A DNA stretch of 5,733 nucleotides. Source: Acidimicrobiales bacterium (GTDB lineage Bacteria; Actinomycetota; Acidimicrobiia; Acidimicrobiales; Palsa-688). Each line of letters starts with the position of its first letter. Position 1 is the stretch's first letter. A program made the position numbers and the translations under genes. This document shows, piece by piece, positions 1 to 5,180 of this stretch. The notes under the pieces were generated by a model that saw only the letters and a program-made list of their open reading frames with translations, did no database searches and was not told the DNA's origin. Location of the stretch: the NCBI GenBank assembly GCA_030039575.1, contig JASHVH010000334.1, positions 1 through 5,733 on the forward strand. Reading direction: 5' to 3'.

Positions 1-281
1 ATCACCGGCGGCATGTACCAAGCCGGCAGGAAGCCGCCGTCTTGCGACGCGTACACGTCTAGCGGCACTGCGTCAGGGCTGAGAGGCTCATCGACATCGG
101 CAGCGAGGGCCAGGGCGGTGAGCTCGTCGTCGGAAAGCCCCGGCTCGTCGGAAAGCCCAGCCTCGGAAAGCCAAGGCTCGTCAAGCCCAGCCTCGGAAAG
201 CCAAGCCTCGTCAAGCCCAGCCTCGTCAAGCCCTTGCCCAACGGCAAACGGTCCCGCCGCCTTGTCAACCACTCGAGCCAT
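1..281 (-). CDS. Small acidic repeat-containing hypothetical protein, partial (C-terminus beyond left edge)
   Basis: I do not recognise this gene, and its function is unknown. The frame reads from ATG at 281-279 without a stop to the left edge, giving 93 complete codons, so the stop lies outside the window. The start is well supported: GGAGG lies 6 nt upstream on the minus strand (288-292). Residues 1-16 are MARVVDKAAGPFAVGQ. Residues 17-52 are seven near-identical five-to-six-residue units of the form G/W-L-D/S-E-A/P, rich in Asp and Glu. Residues 53-75 continue as ELTALALAADVDEPLSPDAV and then PLD. The visible end reads GGFLPAWYMPPV. No signal peptide or membrane segment is visible, so the protein is probably cytoplasmic. 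The repeat is 15 bp per unit, so other frames are also open over this stretch; the ribosome binding site and the coherent flanking sequence favour this frame. The gene is divergent from the epimerase-like gene, and no shared function can be inferred. Confidence 0.72.
   Translation of the reverse strand, partial: MARVVDKAAGPFAVGQGLDEAGLDEAWLSEAGLDEPWLSEAGLSDEPGLSDDELTALALAADVDEPLSPDAVPLDVYASQDGGFLPAWYMPPV
126..233 (-). repeat. In-frame 15-bp tandem repeat (minisatellite) in the small acidic protein
   Basis: Seven consecutive units on the minus strand encode GLDEA, GLDEA, WLSEA, GLDEP, WLSEA, GLSDEP and GLSDDE, five of 15 nt followed by two of 18 nt. Units 1 and 2 are identical at DNA level, as are units 3 and 5. 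Units 3-4 and 5-6 therefore form a higher-order 30-nt dimer repeat. Every unit is a multiple of three, so gain or loss of units keeps the reading frame. The near-identity of codons, not only of amino acids, points to recent tandem duplication by slippage or unequal exchange. Confidence 0.9.
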
Positions 282-287
282 GAGGTC

Positions 288-292
288 CCTCC
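288..292 (-). promoter_or_regulatory. Ribosome binding site of the small acidic protein
   Basis: The minus strand reads GGAGG here, a full Shine-Dalgarno core, followed by a 6-nt spacer and the ATG at 281-279. This site fixes the start codon and is the main argument that the minus frame is the real one among several open frames over the repeat. Confidence 0.75.
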
Positions 293-381
293 ACGTGTAG
301 GAGAAGTCCGACGCACTTCAGGCTACCCCCATATGGTGCACTAGCAACCGCACTTGACATACTGGTGCCGCAGCCGGGAGA

Positions 382-386
382 GAAGG
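382..386 (+). promoter_or_regulatory. Ribosome binding site deciding the epimerase-like gene start
   Basis: GAAGG within a purine-rich run (376-386) lies 8 nt before ATG at 395. An upstream in-frame GTG at 365 has no Shine-Dalgarno-like sequence before it, and it would add ten residues ahead of the first beta strand of the Rossmann fold. The ATG at 395 is therefore preferred. Confidence 0.65.
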
Positions 387-394
387 TCGAGACG

Positions 395-1255
395 ATGGTA
401 CAAGTGGTGTTGACGGGTGGCAGCGGGAAGCTCGGACGGGCATGTCTGGCCGACCTACTCGGCCACGGGTACTCCGTGACCAATGTCGACCTCGTGCGGC
501 CCCCCGATGACCCGTCCCCGTTCGTCCGCGCCGACCTCACAGACATGGGCCAGGCCATGGAAGCGCTCCACCAGGTCGACGACCGCCACCGTGGCGTTGA
601 TGCGGTGGTCCACCTGGCTGCGGTGCCGGCCCCCGGGTGGGCACCGGGGTCAGAGCTCTTCCGCAACAACACTGTGAGCACTTACAACATCTTCGCCGCC
701 GCCCGGCACTTCGGCATACGCAACATCGTGTCCGCCTCGAGCGAGACCGTCCTCGGCCTGCCGTTCAACGTCCCACCCCCCTACGCTCCCGTCGACGAGG
801 AGTACCCGCCTCGCCCGGAGTCGGCGTACGCCCTGTCCAAGACGGTCGGTGAGGAAATGGCCCGCCACTTTTGCCGCTGGGACCCCGAGACCAACATCAA
901 CAGCCTTCGTTTTTCAAACGTGATGCTAGTGAGTGAGTACGCCGCCTTCCCTTCTTTCGAGGAGGACCCGGCCAGGCGCAAATGGAACCTGTGGTCGTAC
1001 ATCGACGCCAGGGACGCCGCTCAAGCCGTGCGCAAGGCGCTGGAGGCGCCGCTCAAGGGAGCGGAAGTGTTCATCATCGCCAACTCGGACACGGTGATGA
1101 CGACACCGATTACCGAGCTGATGGCCCGCTTTTACCCGGAAGTGCCCTTCCGCCACGAGGTGGAGCCGCTCGAGTCGATGTTCTCGATCGAAAAGGCTCG
1201 CCGCTTGCTCGGTTACGAGCCCGAGCACAGCTGGAGGTCGGAAGTGGCGAGTTAG
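395..1255 (+). CDS. NAD(P)-dependent epimerase/dehydratase family protein (extended SDR), substrate unknown
   Basis: This 286-residue protein is probably a cytoplasmic NAD-dependent oxidoreductase or epimerase acting on a sugar or sugar nucleotide. The nucleotide-binding glycine motif TGGSGKLG is at residues 7-14, right after the first beta strand. An acidic residue in VDL (Asp32) at the end of the second strand suggests NAD rather than NADP. HLAA is at 73-76. The active site shows SASSETVLG (113-121, catalytic Ser probably Ser116 by alignment with GalE) and YxxxK in SAYALSK (Tyr135, Lys139). The C-terminal part (about 190-286) includes LWSYIDARDAAQAV, typical of the substrate-binding half. 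At 286 residues it is shorter than GalE (about 338), closer to the uronate dehydrogenase-like and general oxidoreductase branches, so I do not call it galE. It converges on the alpha-galactosidase gene with 4 bp between stops. The family call is firm; the substrate is open. Confidence 0.88.
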   Translation: MVQVVLTGGSGKLGRACLADLLGHGYSVTNVDLVRPPDDPSPFVRADLTDMGQAMEALHQVDDRHRGVDAVVHLAAVPAPGWAPGSELFRNNTVSTYNIFAAARHFGIRNIVSASSETVLGLPFNVPPPYAPVDEEYPPRPESAYALSKTVGEEMARHFCRWDPETNINSLRFSNVMLVSEYAAFPSFEEDPARRKWNLWSYIDARDAAQAVRKALEAPLKGAEVFIIANSDTVMTTPITELMARFYPEVPFRHEVEPLESMFSIEKARRLLGYEPEHSWRSEVAS

Positions 1256-1259
1256 GCCC

Positions 1260-3464
1260 CTAGCGCGGCTGCTCGCTGAGGTAAAAAAGGGCAGCCTCCT
1301 CAGGCCGCAAGAACGGTGCAGGCACGCCCGCGCTTATCAGCAACGAGCCCGGGACGATCGCCTCGTCCACCGTTGAGCGAGAGCGCCCGTCGCCCGCCCG
1401 CTGACCCCCCTCTCCTCCAAGGCGCAAGCGTTTCAGGAGGTAGCGGCCCGACCGGCGGAGGCCGTCCAGCCGCAAAGGAGAAGTCTCGGACTGGGGTGAG
1501 CTGTACTCCCTTACAAGGACGAACAACGCCTCCGACCGGTCTGAGGACACCACGCCGAAAAGTATGGTGCCCGGGTCGCTCGGGCGCTCGATGCGCACGA
1601 GTTCGCCGCCATAAAGCAAGGGCCGGAAGGATTTGGCCAGCGACACCCACTCGGCCAATGCCCGGCGTTCTTCCGGAGTCGTCATGGTGATGTCCCATTC
1701 GATGCCCTGATGCCCGAACAAGGCGATGACAAGGCGTAGGGCCAAGTCGTGCCGCCGACCGGTCGTGTGGGAACGTTCCGAGGCGACATGGGCACCGATG
1801 AGCTCGAAGGGCAATATGGTCGACAGGCCCATCACGATCCGGGCCCGGTCCATCGGGTCGATGTTGTCGCTGGCCCACACCCGGTCGGTCCGCTCGAGCA
1901 CACCGAAGTCCACCCGGGAGCCGCCCGACGAGCATGACTCGATCTCCAGTTTCGGATGACGCCGGCGCAGTTCGTCCATCAGCCGGTAGGTAGCCAGCGT
2001 CTGGTCACGTACAGCCGGCCGGCCCGCCTTCGGCCCGGCGCGGTGAACGGGGTCGGCCAAGTCCCGGTTGTGGTCCCACTTGATGAAATCGATGCCGTAC
2101 TCCTTCACGAGGGAGCCCATACGGTCAAGGATGTAGGCGTAGGCTTCCGGGTTCGAAATGTCCAATACCTGCTGGTTCCGCCAGCTATTGGGCATCCTCC
2201 CCGCCGTCCCTAGGACCCAGTCCGGGTGAGCGCGGGCCAGGTCAGAGTCGAGGTTCACCATCTCAGGCTCGAACCACAGCCCGAACTCCATGCCAAGGGA
2301 GCGGACATGGTCGACGATCGGCCCCAGCCCGTCGGGCCACACGTCCTTGGCCACGTACCAATCTCCCAGCCCGGCACTGTCGTCCCGGCGGGCACCGAAC
2401 CAGCCATCGTCGATCACGAAGCGCTCGACACCGACCTCGGCGGCAACGTCGGCCAGCTCGGCCAATTTCTCATAGGACTGGTCGAAGGTGACGGCCTCCC
2501 AGGTGTTCAGCAGGACCGGGCGAGACTTTGAAGGGTGCCGGTCGCGTCGCCGTAACATCCAGTGCAACCGGGCCGAGGCCCCATCGAGGCCGCGAGCCGA
2601 GTAAACGGCGTAGACCCATGGCGTGGTCACCGACTCGCCCGGTCCGAGGAGCACCTCACCGGCGGCCAGGATCTCCCCGGCCCCGATCAAGGTGACCCCG
2701 TTGTTGATGCGTTGCACGAGGTAGCGCTGGTCGCCCGACCACCCCAGGTGGATGCCCCATACCTCGCCGTGGCGGGGCCCGAAACCTTTGCTCCCGGCGC
2801 AAAGCAAAAGCGGCGTGTCGGGCCCGGTCCGGCCCCGGCGCTGTTCACGGAGCCACGTGCCCTGGCTGATCTCGTGCCGCTGCACCTGGGCCTCGTCCGC
2901 CCATCGGCCCGCATAATCGAGCGCGTCGACGGTGTCTTCGCCTACGGGCAACAGGGTTAACAGGTCCTCGACTTCGTAATCGGGCTCACCTGCGGAGGCC
3001 GTGCTGGTCAGGGTTTGGCGGTGCTTTAACACCCCGTCCCTCGTAAGTTCCAGGTACCCGTCCAGCGCCAACTTGGCCGCGCCGTCATCGCCGTGGTAGT
3101 GGACCACGTCGCCGGCCTCGCCGGCCTCGGAACTGACCCCTGACAGAGAAAAAAGAGGCTGGCTGGCGTACCCGTGCCGGTGGCCAGTCAAGCCGGGCCA
3201 CCCCGGCCAGCCGTGCGCCCGGGTGGGCAACAGCGTGAGGGGCACACCCCGGTCGGCCGGACGCTCGCCGCGCAATTGCTCGCCGGCGAGCGGCAGGGCG
3301 GCCACTTCCGCGTCGGAAAGGTCACCGAGGTCCTTGCCCCAGTACACCACGCGGGGCAGGTACGGGCCGCCGATGTCAAGAACGACCATCACACCCTCGC
3401 GTCGTAAGGACAAACACCGGGAGCCCGCCCCACTCTTCACTGCCTCGACCGAAGCCACCGACAT
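1260..3464 (-). CDS. Alpha-galactosidase, glycoside hydrolase family 36
   Basis: This 734-residue enzyme hydrolyses terminal alpha-1,6-linked galactose from substrates such as melibiose and raffinose with retention of configuration. No signal peptide is seen, so it should act in the cytoplasm on imported oligosaccharides. Length and layout match GH36: an N-terminal beta-sandwich (about 1-310), a catalytic (beta/alpha)8 barrel (about 315-640) and a C-terminal beta domain. Visible motifs are LNTWEA (319-324), DDGWFG (352-357), WFEPEM (397-402), KWDHNR (462-467, nucleophile Asp464), ESCSSGGSRVD (509-519), WASDNID (530-536, probable acid/base Asp533), SHTTGRRHDL (565-574) and GIEWDIT (587-593). 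The ATG start is kept because the first beta strand begins soon after it, although the upstream GTGGGG is a weak ribosome binding site. It is the third gene of the minus-strand run, 60 bp after the ThDP enzyme. At least four TTA Leu codons occur (residues 20, 146, 169, 304). Family and activity are confident; the natural substrate is not. Confidence 0.95.
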   Translation of the reverse strand: MSVASVEAVKSGAGSRCLSLRREGVMVVLDIGGPYLPRVVYWGKDLGDLSDAEVAALPLAGEQLRGERPADRGVPLTLLPTRAHGWPGWPGLTGHRHGYASQPLFSLSGVSSEAGEAGDVVHYHGDDGAAKLALDGYLELTRDGVLKHRQTLTSTASAGEPDYEVEDLLTLLPVGEDTVDALDYAGRWADEAQVQRHEISQGTWLREQRRGRTGPDTPLLLCAGSKGFGPRHGEVWGIHLGWSGDQRYLVQRINNGVTLIGAGEILAAGEVLLGPGESVTTPWVYAVYSARGLDGASARLHWMLRRRDRHPSKSRPVLLNTWEAVTFDQSYEKLAELADVAAEVGVERFVIDDGWFGARRDDSAGLGDWYVAKDVWPDGLGPIVDHVRSLGMEFGLWFEPEMVNLDSDLARAHPDWVLGTAGRMPNSWRNQQVLDISNPEAYAYILDRMGSLVKEYGIDFIKWDHNRDLADPVHRAGPKAGRPAVRDQTLATYRLMDELRRRHPKLEIESCSSGGSRVDFGVLERTDRVWASDNIDPMDRARIVMGLSTILPFELIGAHVASERSHTTGRRHDLALRLVIALFGHQGIEWDITMTTPEERRALAEWVSLAKSFRPLLYGGELVRIERPSDPGTILFGVVSSDRSEALFVLVREYSSPQSETSPLRLDGLRRSGRYLLKRLRLGGEGGQRAGDGRSRSTVDEAIVPGSLLISAGVPAPFLRPEEAALFYLSEQPR

Positions 3465-3524
3465 ACCCCACTTTTCTCTATGGACTTCTTCTCAATGACC
3501 GGCGTGGCCGACACTAGCGGCCCC
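3465..3524 (-). other. 60-bp gap between ThDP-enzyme and alpha-galactosidase genes
   Basis: This short co-directional gap is compatible with one transcript. No convincing -35/-10 pair and no hairpin followed by a T-run are seen. A 5-bp GC stem, CGGCC with GGCCG and a 5-nt loop (3518-3532), spans the stop codon of the upstream gene. It is too short and lacks the uridine tract needed for an intrinsic terminator, but it could slow ribosomes or protect a processed 3' end. Confidence 0.4.
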
Positions 3525-5180
3525 TCAGGCCGGTTCTTCCCAGCGCGGAGAGGTCGTCTTCGGTGGGAACAGTGACGCCTCGCACACGACGACTTGCGGC
3601 TCACCCGAACCAAGGGCTCTGCGCAAGGCGGACTCGAGCGGCTCACCAACGCTGCGCACCCGGGTGGCACCGATGCCGAAAGCACCGGCCAACTGGACGA
3701 AATCAGGTGTCAGCAAGTCCGCGCCGGGGACCGGGCCGTGCCCGCGTTGGTGACCGTAGCGCAACATCCCGTAACCACCGTCGTCGACGAGGAGGACGGT
3801 CACAGGCAGGTGCTCCTGAGCGATAGTGGCCAGCTCGCCCACTGCGAACATGAAACCGCCGTCGCCGCATACGGCCAGGACGGGCCGCTCGCCGGCAAAC
3901 GCAGCGCCAACCGAAGCGGGCAGCGCGTACCCGAGGGTGCCCCATCCCACTGGGTACTGCACGCTCCGGGTACGCCCCGGGCAGTAGTAGTTCCCGAGCC
4001 AGTACCCGGGGATCGTCATGTCATTAATGACGACCGCGTGGCCGGCCACGGCGCGTTCCACTGAAGCGACAAAAGTGACCGCTTCACTGGTTCGCGGGTC
4101 AGAACTCAACCGGTCCCACACTCGCTCTTTCAGCGCCGCCACCTCCTGGACGAGCCCTTTGTGACGCGGCTCGGTTAATTCCAGCAGACCTTTTATGGCC
4201 ATGCCGGCGTCCCCCAGGACCGGCATTACTCCGTCGTACCCGAAGCTGGTGCGGCTCAGGTCCGCGTTCACGTCGATGATGGCAGAGGGGAGACGGAGGG
4301 TGGCGTTCTTGGTCATCAGCCCGTCGAAATCACTACCGAAGGCCAGGAGCAATTCTGCCCTCGACAACAGGTCCTCGACCTCAGGCTCGTGGGGCGGCAG
4401 TGCGACGTTGGAAGGGTCGTCACGACGGAGCGCTCCCCTGGAGCTGAAGGTGGTTATAACTGGCGCCTGCAAGCGGGACGCCAGGCATGACAACATTTCC
4501 GTTGCCCCGGCTTCGATTACTCCCCCGCCGGCCCAGATCGCCACCGAGGGCGCCGAATTCACCAATTCCGCGGCCGCTTGCAGAGCCGGCTCGTCCACGG
4601 TGCGTGCGGGCAGGTCCGGCGGGGGGACCGCGCCCGCCGCCGGGCCCCTAAGGATATCGGCCGGGATATCCAGGTAAACCGGCCCCTGTGGTGGGGTCAG
4701 AGCCGTGGTGATAGCGCCAGCGAGGTCGCCGGCCACGGCGGCCGCCGAGCGCGGGGTGAAAATCCCCTTTCCCAGCGCGGAGAACATCCCGGCCTGGTCC
4801 TTGGACTGGTGCAACGTCCGCTGCAGGCCGGCTTCGACCACGCGATGCGGAACCTCGCTGGCGACCAGCACCAATGGCGACCCGGACATGGCCGCCTCGC
4901 CGAAGGCGGCCAGGGTATTGGCCGCCCCCGGGCCGGTAGTGACCACGGCCGCCCCCAGGCGCCCGGAGGCCCGCGCCCATCCGTCGGCGGCGTAAACCGC
5001 CGTCTGTTCGTGCCGCACACTGACCAGCCGGGATGCTGGCCGGCCTGGAGCGGGAGCCCCATCCCAAAACGCCAGGTTGTGAGTACCGGGTAAGCCGAAC
5101 ACGGTGTGCGACCCGGCGGCCGCCAATGCTTCGAGGACAGTGATTGCTACCGTCGCACCGGTGGCCGGCTGATTACTCAC
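3525..5180 (-). CDS. ThDP-dependent enzyme, acetolactate synthase/2-oxo acid decarboxylase (IlvB-like) family
   Basis: This 551-residue protein has the full three-domain layout of ThDP decarboxylases and carboligases. The N-terminal PYR domain (about 8-180) carries VRHEQTAVYAADGWAR with the cofactor-activating Glu58 and the TTGPGAANTL loop (81-90). The central domain spans about 195-335. The PP domain (about 380-535) carries GDGG (439-442) and VDDGGYGM (465-472), the ThDP/Mg2+ site, with Asp-Asp where many members have Asn-Asn. FGLPGTHNL and LHQSKDQ resemble 5-guanidino-2-oxopentanoate decarboxylase (AruI-type) proteins more than biosynthetic acetolactate synthase, and no small regulatory subunit gene follows it. 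It likely decarboxylates or ligates a 2-oxo acid in the cytoplasm. Start is GTG at 5180-5178, overlapping the aldehyde dehydrogenase stop (GTGA), with no Shine-Dalgarno sequence of its own, so translation is probably coupled. TTA codons occur at Leu30 and Leu335. The family is secure; the substrate is inferred only. Confidence 0.9.
   Translation of the reverse strand: MSNQPATGATVAITVLEALAAAGSHTVFGLPGTHNLAFWDGAPAPGRPASRLVSVRHEQTAVYAADGWARASGRLGAAVVTTGPGAANTLAAFGEAAMSGSPLVLVASEVPHRVVEAGLQRTLHQSKDQAGMFSALGKGIFTPRSAAAVAGDLAGAITTALTPPQGPVYLDIPADILRGPAAGAVPPPDLPARTVDEPALQAAAELVNSAPSVAIWAGGGVIEAGATEMLSCLASRLQAPVITTFSSRGALRRDDPSNVALPPHEPEVEDLLSRAELLLAFGSDFDGLMTKNATLRLPSAIIDVNADLSRTSFGYDGVMPVLGDAGMAIKGLLELTEPRHKGLVQEVAALKERVWDRLSSDPRTSEAVTFVASVERAVAGHAVVINDMTIPGYWLGNYYCPGRTRSVQYPVGWGTLGYALPASVGAAFAGERPVLAVCGDGGFMFAVGELATIAQEHLPVTVLLVDDGGYGMLRYGHQRGHGPVPGADLLTPDFVQLAGAFGIGATRVRSVGEPLESALRRALGSGEPQVVVCEASLFPPKTTSPRWEEPA
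5177..5180 (-). promoter_or_regulatory. GTGA start/stop overlap (translational coupling)
   Basis: On the minus strand the TGA stop of the aldehyde dehydrogenase (5179-5177) overlaps the GTG start of the ThDP enzyme (5180-5178). The roughly 20 nt before the GTG (about 5181-5200) hold no AGGAGG-like sequence. Reinitiation by ribosomes finishing the dehydrogenase is the likely way the second gene is translated, which would tie the amounts of the two enzymes together. Confidence 0.75.

Larger units (their letters stand above)
282..394. other. Divergent intergenic region, no confident promoter
   Basis: These 113 bp separate two divergently transcribed genes and must hold the control signals of at least one of them. 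A consensus-like TTGACA occurs on the plus strand at 354-359, but no -10-like hexamer follows at 16-18 nt; that position falls in the purine-rich ribosome binding region. On the minus strand a weak TTGCTA/TAGCCT pair with a 16-nt spacer can be drawn, but it is poorly supported. I see no convincing inverted-repeat operator. Confidence 0.4.

Noticed and set aside
126..233. CRISPR-like array or non-coding satellite
   Set aside because: The units are contiguous 15-18 nt without spacers and maintain a protein reading frame with synonymous-level similarity.
13..300. Plus-strand open frame of Ser/Ala/Pro-rich peptide over the repeat
   Set aside because: It is the complement of the minus-strand repeat gene. 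The 15-bp units keep all frames open, the frame has no ribosome binding site, and its composition (SSPASESQ-like) follows from the reverse of GAG/CTT codons.
59..316. Second minus-strand open frame rich in GLTRLGFPRL repeats
   Set aside because: It is a shifted reading of the same repeat. Its start lies upstream of the good ribosome binding site at 288-292 with none of its own, and its flanks are Arg/Ser-rich like other shadow frames.
354..359. TTGACA as a -35 promoter element for the epimerase-like gene
   Set aside because: No -10-like hexamer follows at 16-18 nt; that position holds the purine-rich ribosome binding region. A chance match is more likely.
265..681. Minus-strand open frame of 138 codons antisense to the epimerase-like gene
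   Set aside because: It overlaps a gene with clear SDR motifs, shows no recognisable domain and is typical of high-GC antisense shadows.
1300..1935. 211-codon minus-strand frame inside the galactosidase gene
   Set aside because: It is a frame-shifted reading of the GH36 catalytic and C-terminal regions with no motifs. The galactosidase frame is intact, so it is not a frameshifted fragment.
3110..3128. Tandem 9-bp duplication encoding EAGEAG in the galactosidase N-terminal domain
   Set aside because: Two short GC-rich copies within a surface-loop-like region of a coding sequence are common by chance and have no evident function.
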